Part shown: positions 1-8,008 of the stretch, piece by piece
Numbering within the stretch: the first letter of the stretch is position 1
Layout: the number at the start of each line of letters is the position of its first letter
Assembly: GCA_016197205.1 (NCBI GenBank)
Contig: JACPWG010000154.1
Location: forward strand, 1 to 40,652
Direction: 5' to 3'
DNA from: Planctomycetota bacterium
GTDB taxonomy: Bacteria > Planctomycetota > MHYJ01 > WSZJ01 > JACPWG01
Length of the DNA: 40,652 bases
The notes under the pieces: model-generated
The model's input: only the letters and a program-made list of their open reading frames with translations
What the model was told of the DNA's origin: nothing
The model's database searches: none
Translations under genes and position numbers: made by a program

Positions 1-508
1 GGAACCCCTCCCTGACCTTCAGGTCCTCGGCCGTCCACCCGCGGGCGGCGGCCCGCTCGGCGCGGACACGGCGCGTCGCGGCGACGAAGATCAGCGCGTC
101 GCACAGCTCGTCGAGGCCGGCCTCGAGCAATTTCGGGATGTCGAGGACCACCGCGGTCGGGCGGCGTCGCCGGGCCAGGGTGGCCAGCCGCTTCCGGATG
201 CCGTCCCCGACGAACGGGTGGAGGATCTCCTCGAGGGCACGGAGGCGGCTGCCGTCGGCGAAGACGAGGGCGCCGAGCCGCTTTCGATCCACCGCCCCGT
301 CGGCGCCGAGCACCTGGCTGCCGAACGTGTCCCGGATCCGGTCGCGGAGGCGGGGAACGGCGAGGGCGACGTGCGCGAGGGCGTCGGCATCGATCCGCTC
401 CGCGCCCAGGGCCTCGAAAAGCCCCGCGACGGTGCTTTTTCCGCTGGCCACCCCGCCGAGGAGACCGAGGACGAGGCAGGAGGTGCGCTGGGGTCTGGAC
501 GACGCCAA
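1..508 (-). CDS. coaE: Dephospho-CoA kinase, 3' end cut by window edge
   Basis: CoaE phosphorylates dephospho-CoA at the ribose 3'-OH, the last step of coenzyme A synthesis in the cytoplasm. The minus strand shows an N-terminal P-loop (GLLGGVASGKST), then a DADALAH segment typical of the family, an HPFV segment, and VVLDIPKLLEAGLDELCD matching the CoaE core; it runs off the window at base 1. No ATG lies near the P-loop. TTG at 508 places the P-loop about 15 residues in, while GTG at 577 would add 23 residues; neither has a clear ribosome binding site, so the start is uncertain. A promoter facing this gene lies at 684-712. Confidence 0.85.
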   Translation of the reverse strand, partial: MASSRPQRTSCLVLGLLGGVASGKSTVAGLFEALGAERIDADALAHVALAVPRLRDRIRDTFGSQVLGADGAVDRKRLGALVFADGSRLRALEEILHPFVGDGIRKRLATLARRRRPTAVVLDIPKLLEAGLDELCDALIFVAATRRVRAERAAARGWTAEDLKVREGF

Positions 509-683
509 GGGTGATTTCCCGTACCGGGAGGACGGAATCGAAAGCTTCGTGCGGGGGGTAAGCGCGAGGTCCGGCACGGTGACGCCGGGGATCGGTCGGG
601 AGACTTCCGGTCGAGGAAACGAGCCCTGCGCCCGAAGCGAACGGTGGGAGTAGCTTGGGGTGGCGCGGGTGGTGATTGCGCCT

Positions 684-712
684 ACTAAACCAAGTGCCGC
701 AGTGCCTGTCAA
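684..712 (-). promoter_or_regulatory. Sigma-70-type promoter for coaE
   Basis: Read on the minus strand: TTGACA (712-707), a 17-bp spacer, then TTTAGT (689-684). The -35 is perfect and the -10 matches 4 of 6. It points at coaE and would give a leader of roughly 170 nt. The rest of the 509-943 gap shows no convincing gene. Confidence 0.5.
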
Positions 713-943
713 GCGAAATTTCTGAAAAATCCGTGCGCAGGCCGCCGACCGGGTCCGGCCAAAAACATTCCTGGACGGGGCCCCGTCCGCTTTCCGCGCT
801 CGAGCTCGCGGCGGTCGCGCCCCGTGCGTCCCGCGAACCGCCGCGAACGAAATTCGCTTGCGCGCCGGGGGGCAGGCGGCGACCCGCTGCACGAACCCAG
901 GACGGCACGCGGGAGAATTGGAGGAAGATTACCGGCTTTTCCC

Positions 944-971
944 TTGACACTCCCCGCCCCTTGACTATAAT
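944..971 (+). promoter_or_regulatory. Near-consensus sigma-70 promoter
   Basis: TTGACA at 944-949 and TATAAT at 966-971 are both perfect, with a 16-bp spacer. It lies 34 bp upstream of the start at 1006, whose ribosome binding site is GGAGGG at 991-996. It should drive the two tandem coiled-coil/BRCT genes as one unit ending at the terminator at 3711-3752. Confidence 0.85.
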
Positions 972-1005
972 TCGGCCCCGATCTTTCTGTGGAGGGTGTC
1001 CGAGC

Positions 1006-2208
1006 ATGACGAAGAGGGGAGACGCGGGTGTCGGCATGGTTGCCGTCATCCTGCTCGCCGTGGTCGCGTCCGTCACCGTGCTCGTGAGTTGGTACGAGTA
1101 CGAGGACCTTGAACGGATGCGCAGCGTCAACGACCGCCTCAAGAAATTGACGGCGGAGGCGAACAAACAGGCCACCGACGTCGAGAACCGCGCGAAGGAC
1201 CTCGCGACCCTCGTGGGCTTCAAGATCGAGGGCAAGTTCGAGGAGCGCAGCGTCGAGGAGGTGAAGTCCTTCGAGACGGCCGAGCGCGCCGCCTACCAGG
1301 TGGTCGGCGATACGGCCGGCCTGCAGGAGGAACTGCAGCGCGCCGGCGCGCGGGCGAGCGAACTCGCCCTGAAGCTCGAGCTCGCCGAGCACGAGAAGGG
1401 CATCTCCCAGCGCAGCGCCGCGGCCGCCAAGGAGAGGAAGAATATGGTCCAGGCGATCAAGGACGCCGAGATCGCCCGCCTCCGCGACAAGTTCGGCCAA
1501 CTGCAGAAGCAGCTCTCCGATGAAGGCACCGCGTACGCCAACCGCATCCAGAGCATGACCACCCAGAGCCGGCAGCTCGACGACGACCTGGCCACACTCG
1601 AGCGCAAGCAGGCGGACGAGCGCATGCGGAAGCAGAACGAGGTCAACAAGACGAAGGCCGACCTCGCCGAGCTGCTGAAGAAGGAGGCGATCGTTCGCGA
1701 CTTCACGGAGGTCCAGGGGACCGTGGTCGACTCCGACACGCGGCGCGAATACGCGGTGATCAACCTGGGCAGCCCCGACCGCATCGTCCCCGGCCTCAAG
1801 TTCCGGGTCTTCCGGAAGGACAAGGGCGGGCTGAAGCGGTGGAAGGGGGAGGTCGAGGTGAAGCAGGTCTTCGGCGACTACTCCCGCGCCTCCATCACCC
1901 AGCTCTCCAGCGACGGCGACCCGCTCGTGCACGGGGACTTCATCACGAACCCGCTGTACGGCCGCGAGAAGCCGAAGCGGGTCGTAATCGCCGGGAAGAT
2001 CAGCGGCAAGACCTTCCCCTACGAGATGGACGAGCTGCGCCGCCGGATTGCCGCGACGGGCGCAGTCCTCGAGGACACCGTCAGCATCTTCACCGATTAC
2101 GTCCTTCGAGGCCAGGAGGCCGAAGAGGACGCGAACTTCAAGACGGCGGTCGACCTGTCGGTTCCCGTGATGGCGGTGCAGGAAATCCTGCCGTACATCG
2201 CGGACTAG
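1006..2208 (+). CDS. Membrane-anchored coiled-coil protein with C-terminal BRCT-like domain (copy 1)
   Basis: This 400-residue protein has a short basic N-terminus (MTKRGD), one transmembrane segment (about residues 11-30), a long charged helical region likely to be coiled coil (about 35-230), a small beta-rich module (about 240-310, VVDSDTRREYAVINLGS and onward) and a final ~80-residue segment. The final segment resembles BRCT: VVIAGKISGK, then RRRIAATGAVLEDTVS, TDYVLRGQEAE, and VPVMAVQEILPYI, the pattern seen at the end of LigA. The positive N-terminus predicts N-in topology, placing the BRCT-like domain outside the cytoplasm. Start 1006 was chosen because of its ribosome binding site and the promoter at 944-971; upstream in-frame codons lie before that promoter. 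The exact function is unknown. Copy 2 follows after 80 bp. Confidence 0.8.
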   Translation: MTKRGDAGVGMVAVILLAVVASVTVLVSWYEYEDLERMRSVNDRLKKLTAEANKQATDVENRAKDLATLVGFKIEGKFEERSVEEVKSFETAERAAYQVVGDTAGLQEELQRAGARASELALKLELAEHEKGISQRSAAAAKERKNMVQAIKDAEIARLRDKFGQLQKQLSDEGTAYANRIQSMTTQSRQLDDDLATLERKQADERMRKQNEVNKTKADLAELLKKEAIVRDFTEVQGTVVDSDTRREYAVINLGSPDRIVPGLKFRVFRKDKGGLKRWKGEVEVKQVFGDYSRASITQLSSDGDPLVHGDFITNPLYGREKPKRVVIAGKISGKTFPYEMDELRRRIAATGAVLEDTVSIFTDYVLRGQEAEEDANFKTAVDLSVPVMAVQEILPYIAD

Positions 2209-2288
2209 GCCCGGGTACGCTTCAACGGTCGGGATCTTCGCGGTTGCTCTCCCCTGCGTGGGGTAGTCTGGTAAGGAGGGAAAACTGA

Positions 2289-3674
2289 ATGCAGCGGGCC
2301 AAGGACATCAGCTCCACCATCGCCATGGCCCTTTCGGTGTTCACGATCCTCTTCGGAGGCGTGACGGGCTTCTTGTCCTTCAACGAACTCGATAAGAAAG
2401 AGGCCGCCGAAGGCGGCGTGCGAAAGACACAGGACAAGCTGAAATCGGACTACGACGCGTCCGTCAAGAAAACGAAGGAAGTCACGGAGCGCTACAAGAA
2501 GCTGGCCGCGCCCGTGGGCTGGAAGGACCAGCGGCTCGACGAGAAGACCAAGGTGAAGGAACTGGACACGAACGCCCACCTCCTGGCGGACGCGAGCGCT
2601 TTCCGGGCGATCTGCACGGACCTCGACCTGGCGCTCAAGGAGCTTCAGGCCTACGCCCAGAAGCATCCGGATGCGCTGCGCGACCTGCCCGTCGGCAGCT
2701 ACGCGAAGTGGGACGAAGTGAAAGAGTCCTTCCGCACGGCGACCGGCGACCGGCTGACCGTGAAGACGGCGCTGGCCGCCTACGAGGCGTTGCACAAGGC
2801 GCTCCAGGCCAAGATCGACGCCGCGCTCAAGGAGAGGGAGGACGCCCGGAGCCAGGAGATCAAGGTCGTCGGCGAGAACATCGGCCAGCCGAACTCCAAG
2901 GAGGGCGACCAGGCCAAGATGGAGAAGGACCTGAACCAGCAGGGGGACGCCAAGCGCCAGGAAAACGAAGAGTTGACGAAGCGCATCCGGACGCAGATGC
3001 AGGAGAAGGACGCCGAGATCTCCACGCTCGACCGCGAGATCAAGGCGAAGCTCGAGAAGCGCGACCAGCTCAACGCCGACCACGCCAAGGCCGTGGCCGA
3101 GATCGAAAAAAAGATCAACGACTACAAGAGCCGGATCGACAAGATCTACAAGCGTGAGGAGCTGGCGCGCGCCAGCGCGGAGTTCGACGGCCACATCACG
3201 CACGTGGTGCCCGAGCAGAACTACGCGTACATCGACCTGGGGAGCGGGCAGAGCCTCCTGAAGGGGACGCGCTTCCACGTCTTCGGCACGCTCAAGGGCG
3301 GCAAGAAGGTGGAGAAGGGGGAGGTCGAGGTCACGAACGTCTACGACTCGAACGCCCAGGTCGCCATCCTTTCCGTCGCCAATCCCGAGCTGCCCATGGC
3401 CGCGGGCGACTACATCAACAACGAGGCCTTCGACCCCGCCAAGGCCAAGACCTTCGCCTTCGCCGGGCGCTTCGTGGGCAAGTACTCGAACGAGGACGCG
3501 AAGAACAGGATCGAAGAGCTGGGCGGGCACGTGGTGTCCGAGCTCTCGATCGACACCACCTACCTCGTCGTGGGCGAGGGCTACCTCAGCCATCCGAACT
3601 ACGTCCGCGCCACGGAACTCGGCGTCCTGGTGATTCGGGAGAAGGACCTGTACGAGTTGCTCGGGATCCACTAA
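2289..3674 (+). CDS. Membrane-anchored coiled-coil protein with C-terminal BRCT domain (copy 2)
   Basis: A 461-residue paralogue of the preceding gene with the same order of parts: a transmembrane segment (about 10-31) after a short basic tail, a long Lys/Glu-rich coiled coil (about 35-295), a beta-rich module (about 300-370, including YAYIDLGSGQSLLKGTRFHV) and a clear BRCT domain at the C-terminus. The BRCT match is stronger here: FAFAGRFVGK, RIEELGGHVVSELS, TTYLVVGEGY and LGVLVIREKDLYELL follow the LigA BRCT pattern closely. A strong ribosome binding site (AAGGAGGG, 2273-2280) precedes the ATG. It shares a transcript with copy 1 and ends at a terminator. BRCT domains normally bind phosphopeptides or DNA ends in the cytoplasm, so an apparently exported one is odd. 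Function is not known. Confidence 0.82.
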   Translation: MQRAKDISSTIAMALSVFTILFGGVTGFLSFNELDKKEAAEGGVRKTQDKLKSDYDASVKKTKEVTERYKKLAAPVGWKDQRLDEKTKVKELDTNAHLLADASAFRAICTDLDLALKELQAYAQKHPDALRDLPVGSYAKWDEVKESFRTATGDRLTVKTALAAYEALHKALQAKIDAALKEREDARSQEIKVVGENIGQPNSKEGDQAKMEKDLNQQGDAKRQENEELTKRIRTQMQEKDAEISTLDREIKAKLEKRDQLNADHAKAVAEIEKKINDYKSRIDKIYKREELARASAEFDGHITHVVPEQNYAYIDLGSGQSLLKGTRFHVFGTLKGGKKVEKGEVEVTNVYDSNAQVAILSVANPELPMAAGDYINNEAFDPAKAKTFAFAGRFVGKYSNEDAKNRIEELGGHVVSELSIDTTYLVVGEGYLSHPNYVRATELGVLVIREKDLYELLGIH

Positions 3675-3710
3675 GCGCCGCCCCGAATCCGAGCGACCGG
3701 AGCACAGCGA

Positions 3711-3752
3711 GACCGGCCAGGCGGGCGTCCCCCTCCTGGCCGGTCTTTTTTT
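3711..3752 (+). terminator. Rho-independent terminator
   Basis: Perfect 11-bp stem GACCGGCCAGG (3711-3721) with CCTGGCCGGTC (3735-3745), a 13-nt loop, then seven T (3746-3752). It closes the two-gene BRCT unit. Confidence 0.92.
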
Positions 3753-3814
3753 CTAACTCCCGCACGCTTGTGCAGCGGCGCCGTCGGGACCGTGCGGCCC
3801 CGCGATGACCAAGC

Positions 3815-3853
3815 GGAACCGCGACCGTGAGGGAGCGGTCTCGCCGCGTCCTT
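3815..3853 (+). repeat. Dispersed repeat core 'GACCGTGAGGGAGCGGTC', copy 1
   Basis: This ~39-bp element recurs at 5184-5222 (same strand) and, inverted, at 19541-19575 and 23901-23940. Its centre can fold (GACCG/CGGTC). It lies in the leader of tatC and makes in-frame start codons upstream of it (such as 3805) unlikely. Confidence 0.75.
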
Positions 3854-3966
3854 GCGCCTCTCCGGTTTCAAGCCCGCCGAAGCGCGGGAGCCGGCTCCGC
3901 AGGCCGATGCGCAGGTGTCGAGTCGGTCGGTACGCAAGCCGCGCCCACCCGGTCTCCGCGAGCGGA

Positions 3967-5037
3967 ATGCAAATGCCTGAACCCTCCCCCTCGACTCCTC
4001 CCTCCTTGCCCGCCTCCGCCGAGGCGACGACGGGCGTGTCGGCCGGGCCGCCTGCGCCTGCGCCGTCGCCTCCCCTCTTCCCGTCGAGCTCGCCTGCGCC
4101 TCAGCTTCCGCCCTCGCCCCCGGCAGCCGCCGGTTCGCCGCTCCTGCCCGCCGGCGCCTCGACGCTGGGCGCCGGCGACGGCGTCCCTGCCGGCGCCGGC
4201 GCCGTGACCGGCGAAGCCGCCGGGGGCCCGCCGGAAGACCGCCGCCTCTCCTTCGGCGAGCACCTGGAAGAGCTGCGCTCCCACGTCCTCCGCGGCCTCT
4301 ACGGCTTCGCCCTCGCCATCCTCCTCTCGCTCGCCTGCCAGGACGCCCTGATGGCCCTCGCAACCCGTCCCCATCGCGTCACGATGCAGCGGCTCGAACG
4401 CGAGGCCCACCCGGACGCCCCGCTCTCCCCGAGCATCTACAAGCTCAAAGTGCTGGAGTATCCCGAGAGCATCATGGCGCACATCAAGCTCTCCCTCATC
4501 GCCGCTACGTTCCTCTCCTCTCCCTGGATTTTCTACCAGCTCTGGGCTTTCGTGGCCGTCGGCCTGTACGTGCACGAACGCAAATACGTTTTCCTTTTCG
4601 CGCCCCTCACCTTCGGCCTGTTCTGCGTCGGCATCCTCTTCGGCTATTTCGGCCTCATCCCCTTCGGCCTCTACTACCTCGCCAGCTTCGGGTCGGAGGT
4701 CGTCGAGGCCAGCTTCACCCTGTCGAACTACCTCGATTTCTTCCTCACGCTGACGCTCGTCGTGGGGCTCATGTTCGAACTGCCGCTCGTCATGCTCTTC
4801 TCGGCGAAGATCGGCCTCGGCTCCGCCGCCTCCTTCCGCGGCCACTGGCGAGCCGCGATCCTCGTCGCCTTCGTCGTCGCCGCCGTCGCGACCCCGGGAC
4901 CCGATCCGGTGTCGCAGTGCCTCCTGGCCGGGCCCCTCATCGGGCTTTATTTTTTCGGCATCCTCCTCTGCTCCTGGTTCGCCCGGCGCGACGCGGCCTC
5001 CGCGCTCGCCCCTTCGGACCCGGCGCAGCCGGAGTAG
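3967..5037 (+). CDS. tatC: Sec-independent translocase subunit TatC with Pro/Ala-rich N-terminal extension
   Basis: TatC is the inner-membrane receptor of the twin-arginine export pathway and binds RR signal peptides of folded proteins. The family core starts near residue 92 with LSFGEHLEELRSHVLRGLYG, including the conserved Glu, and continues through about six transmembrane segments. FELPLVMLF and the AVATPGPDPVSQ stretch near the C-terminus are family hallmarks. About 90 residues of Pro/Ala/Ser-rich, low-complexity sequence precede the core, unusual for TatC. ATG 3967 (or 3973) was chosen because the frame further upstream runs through a dispersed repeat; a start closer to the core cannot be excluded. 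No tatA or tatB gene is seen nearby. Confidence 0.88.
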   Translation: MQMPEPSPSTPPSLPASAEATTGVSAGPPAPAPSPPLFPSSSPAPQLPPSPPAAAGSPLLPAGASTLGAGDGVPAGAGAVTGEAAGGPPEDRRLSFGEHLEELRSHVLRGLYGFALAILLSLACQDALMALATRPHRVTMQRLEREAHPDAPLSPSIYKLKVLEYPESIMAHIKLSLIAATFLSSPWIFYQLWAFVAVGLYVHERKYVFLFAPLTFGLFCVGILFGYFGLIPFGLYYLASFGSEVVEASFTLSNYLDFFLTLTLVVGLMFELPLVMLFSAKIGLGSAASFRGHWRAAILVAFVVAAVATPGPDPVSQCLLAGPLIGLYFFGILLCSWFARRDAASALAPSDPAQPE

Positions 5038-5065
5038 CGGGACGCGGCGGGGCCGCAGCCGGGGG

Positions 5066-5368
5066 ACGACGGAACCGCGGATTACCCGGAGCAGCCGATG
5101 GCCGCAATCGAAGGGACGGGCCACCGAAAACGCCGAAGACACCGAAGGACCAAACGCTTGCGAATCGACGGGCGCAGCCGATCGGCACCGCGACCGTGAG
5201 GGAGCGGTCTCAGCGCGTCCTTCGGTTCCCTCGGGTTCGGTCTCGCAACCGATGGCCTGCTGGGGGAAATTTGTTGCCGAATAAGCAAGCTTCTGCGAGG
5301 TTGTGTCACAGTTTCGTACTCTGTGAAAGCCCGTAGAAGCTCGGAAAGCTGTGGTTGCCGTGGCGTTC
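5066..5368 (+). repeat. ~300-bp composite intergenic repeat, copy A
   Basis: Most of the gap between tatC and the next gene aligns with the reverse complement of 23697-24050. Shared blocks, in order, are a GGAACCGCGG...GCAGCC segment, CCACCGAAAACGCCGAAGAC, a GCGAATCGACGGGCGCAGCC block, the GACCGTGAGGGAGCGGTC core, TCCCTCGGGTTC, TTGTGTCACAG, a GTACTCTGTG block and CTGTGGTTGCCGTGG. Central parts are more diverged. No reading frame is supported inside it. Confidence 0.8.
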
Positions 5369-5465
5369 GATGACCGCCGAAAGCGTCGTCGAACGACAAC
5401 CCTCCGCGACCTCGCAGTACACGGTCCGGTTCGAAACCACCGAAACGCACGCATCGGAGTCCCCC

Positions 5466-6542
5466 ATGAAGATCGCCCTCGTCGGTGGGTTCGCCGCCGG
5501 CAAGACGACCCTCCTCGCCGCCCTCACCGGCCACGAACACGCCGCCGCCGCGGCCTCCCAGGCCGCCGGCAAGCCCCGCGACGGACATGCGAAGGTCCCC
5601 GACGTCCGCGTCGAGAAGCTCGCGGAAAAGTGGAAGCCGAAGAAGTCCACCTACGCAACGCTCGACTTCGTCGACTCCCAGCCGCTCTACTTCGACGGGC
5701 CGGAGCGCGAAAAAAATCGCGAGACGCTCGGCGCGCTCCGCGAGGCCGACGGCCTCCTGGTCGTCATCGGGGACTTCGACGCCGCACCCGCCTTCGCGGA
5801 CCTCGAAGCCCTCGCGAAGTCCGTGGGGTGGTTCCGCTCCGAGTTCCTTCTCGCCGACCTCGACAGCGTGGAGAAACGGATCGAAAAGCTCGAGGTTTCG
5901 ACGAAGCGCCCGACGCCGTTCCAGGCGGCCGAGCTGAAGGAACTCGCCGTGCATCGCCGGTACAAGGACGCGCTCGAGGCGAATCAGCCCGTGGCCTCGG
6001 TCAAGCTGTCGATCGAGGAGGCCCGGCTGGTCAAGGGCTTCCGCTTCCTCTCGGAGAAGCCGCTCCTGGTCGCCTACAATGCGGCGGAGGGCCGCCTCGG
6101 CCAGAAGCCCTACGCCGCGGAACTGACCGGCCGCGGGATTCCGACCGTGGAGCTGGCGGCGCGGCTGGAGCTGGAGCTGCTGCGGATGGAGGAGTCGGAG
6201 CGCGCCTCGTTCATGGGCGACTACGGGCTGGCCTCGTTCGGCACCCACGCGCTCGTCACGAAGGCCTACGCCGCGCTCGGCCTCGTCTCGTTCCTGACGA
6301 TGGGCGAGGACGAGTGCCGCGCCTGGACCATTCATCGCGGCGATGACGCCGTGACCGCCGCGGGTCGCATCCACACGGACCTCTCCAAGGGCTTCATCGC
6401 CGCGGAGATCACGGCCTTCGCCGACTGGGAGGCCGTCGGCGGCGTGCTCAAGGAGGTGAAGGCGCAGGGGAAGTTCCGCACCGAGGGCCGCACGTACGTC
6501 ATGCAGGACGGCGACATCATGAACGTGAAGTTCAACGTGTGA
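5466..6542 (+). CDS. YchF/Obg-like P-loop ATPase with C-terminal TGS domain
   Basis: This 358-residue protein is close in length to YchF (about 363), a ribosome-associated Obg-family NTPase that prefers ATP. A P-loop is visible at residues 7-14 (GGFAAGKT), a switch-like DFVDSQPL segment near 60, and the NKxD-like position reads NAAEG, as expected for a member lacking canonical guanine specificity. FMGDYGL and the C-terminal TGS domain (TMGEDECRAWTIHRGDD onward, ending MNVKFNV) are family signatures. The N-terminal P-loop is slightly unusual (GFAAGK rather than GxPNVGKS), so it may be a divergent paralogue rather than the housekeeping YchF. ATG 5466 directly precedes the P-loop strand; the preceding sequence is repeat DNA. 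Confidence 0.82.
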   Translation: MKIALVGGFAAGKTTLLAALTGHEHAAAAASQAAGKPRDGHAKVPDVRVEKLAEKWKPKKSTYATLDFVDSQPLYFDGPEREKNRETLGALREADGLLVVIGDFDAAPAFADLEALAKSVGWFRSEFLLADLDSVEKRIEKLEVSTKRPTPFQAAELKELAVHRRYKDALEANQPVASVKLSIEEARLVKGFRFLSEKPLLVAYNAAEGRLGQKPYAAELTGRGIPTVELAARLELELLRMEESERASFMGDYGLASFGTHALVTKAYAALGLVSFLTMGEDECRAWTIHRGDDAVTAAGRIHTDLSKGFIAAEITAFADWEAVGGVLKEVKAQGKFRTEGRTYVMQDGDIMNVKFNV

Positions 6543-6583
6543 GGCGGGGCGGGCCGCGGTGCGAACCTCGGTGTTCGTGTCGG

Positions 6584-6616
6584 CCCTCACCCCGACCCTC
6601 TCCCGCTGCGCGGGAG
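6584..6616 (+). repeat. CCCTCACCCCGACC hairpin repeat, copy 1
   Basis: The block CCCTCACCCCGACCCTCTC is followed by a small hairpin (CTCCCGCTGCGCGGGAG). A related copy is at 19264-19302. It lies between the YchF-like gene and argG; nothing else is apparent in that gap besides the argG promoter. Confidence 0.6.
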
Positions 6617-6731
6617 TGCGGGACGTCGCGCGGCCGTGCGCGGGCCGCTTGTCGCCAGGAGCCGCGGGGCCCGGTGGCGGAAGAGGGGGACTGAGCGGCA
6701 TCGTACACCGGGCGCCGCCGCCGCTCGCTCG

Positions 6732-6760
6732 TTGACAGCTCCCCCTCTTTGTGATAGCCT
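6732..6760 (+). promoter_or_regulatory. Probable promoter of argG-cinA-recJ
   Basis: TTGACA (6732-6737) is perfect; a 17-bp spacer leads to TAGCCT (6755-6760), a weak -10. It sits 72 bp before the argG start and is the only good candidate in the gap. Confidence 0.45.
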
Positions 6761-6832
6761 TCGAACCCGCTCGCCTGCCTCGCCTCCCCCGGATTCAGCC
6801 TCAGCGACCCGAAGTGCCGGGAGCTCCGGTCC

Positions 6833-8008
6833 ATGGCATCGAAGGTGGTCCTCGCCTTCTCCGGCGGCCTCGACACCTCCATCAGCATCCACTGGCTGAA
6901 GACCGTCCGCAACCTGCGGGTCGTCACCTTCTCCGCCCACCTCGGGCAGCCGGACGGCATGGCCTCCCTCGGCGAGCGCGCCATCAGCCTCGGCGCCGCC
7001 GCGGCGCACATCGGGGACCTGCGCGAACGCTTCCTCCGCGAATTCTGCTTCCCTTCGCTCCGCGCGGCCGCCGTCTACGAAGGAGGCTACCTCCTCTCCT
7101 CCGCCCTCAGCCGCCCCCTCATCGCCGCGGAGCTCGCCCGCATCGCGGAAGAGGAAGGCTGTGAGTTCGTCGCCCACGGCTGCCGCGGCGTCGGCAACGA
7201 CCAGGTCCGCTTCGAAAACTGCATCCGCGCGCTCGCCCCCGACCTGACCATCCTCGCCCCGCTCCAGGACCTCGGCCTCCAGGACCCGGAGGCCGACTTC
7301 GCCTACGCCCGCGAGGCCGGCATCCCCCTCGGCGGCGTGCGGCGCGAGATCTTCAGCATCGAGCAAAACACGTGGGGCGCCAGCATCCGGCTCGACCCCG
7401 TCCAGGACCCCTGGAGCGAGCCCGGACGCGAGACCTTCGTCATGACCACGCCGCCCGAGGAGACGCCGGACCGACCCGCCTACATCGAAATCGGTTTTCG
7501 CGAGGGCCTGCCCGTCAGCCTCGATTCGAAAGAGCTGCCTCCGATCAAGCTCGTCGAGACCCTGAACAAGCTCGGCGGGCGCCACGCCATCGGTCGCCTC
7601 GAGTTGATCGAAAACCGGATTTCGGGCATGAAGTCGCGCGAGCTGTACGAAGCCCCGGCCGCGACCCTCCTCCACGCGGCCCACGCCGCGCTCGAGGAAG
7701 TCACGCTCGACAAGGCCTCGTCTCGCGTCCGGGAGCTGCTCTCCCGGGAGTACGCCCGACTCTCCTACGACGGCCTCTGGTTCACCAGCCTGCGGGAAGC
7801 CCTCGACGCCTTTTTCGTCCGTCTCCAGCGGTCGGTTACCGGGCGGGTCCGCCTCAAGGTCTATCGCGGCGGCCTCCAGGTCGTGGGACGGCAGGCCCCG
7901 TCCTCGCTTTACCAGCCCGAGCTGCTGGGCCGCTGCGGCGAGGAGCTTTTCGAGTTGACCAAGGGGGGCGCCGACGATGGACGCGGAGATCCTCGCAACC
8001 GGCAGTGA
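6833..8008 (+). CDS. argG: Argininosuccinate synthase
   Basis: ArgG joins citrulline and aspartate using ATP, the penultimate step of arginine synthesis. The N-terminus carries the N-type ATP pyrophosphatase P-loop VVLAFSGGLDTSISIHW (residues 5-21). GVGNDQVRFENCIRALAP (about 122-139) matches the family's GKGNDQVRFE signature, and the C-terminal half contains NTWGASIRL and LYEAPAATLL, also typical. At 391 residues it is near normal length. Its last 32 nt overlap cinA, so translation is probably coupled. Grouping arginine synthesis with cinA and recJ is not a common arrangement and may only reflect compaction. Confidence 0.92.
   Translation: MASKVVLAFSGGLDTSISIHWLKTVRNLRVVTFSAHLGQPDGMASLGERAISLGAAAAHIGDLRERFLREFCFPSLRAAAVYEGGYLLSSALSRPLIAAELARIAEEEGCEFVAHGCRGVGNDQVRFENCIRALAPDLTILAPLQDLGLQDPEADFAYAREAGIPLGGVRREIFSIEQNTWGASIRLDPVQDPWSEPGRETFVMTTPPEETPDRPAYIEIGFREGLPVSLDSKELPPIKLVETLNKLGGRHAIGRLELIENRISGMKSRELYEAPAATLLHAAHAALEEVTLDKASSRVRELLSREYARLSYDGLWFTSLREALDAFFVRLQRSVTGRVRLKVYRGGLQVVGRQAPSSLYQPELLGRCGEELFELTKGGADDGRGDPRNRQ

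Noticed and set aside
676..1005. Extended N-terminus of the first BRCT-like protein
   Set aside because: It would be translated from sequence upstream of a near-perfect promoter, and has no strong ribosome binding site.
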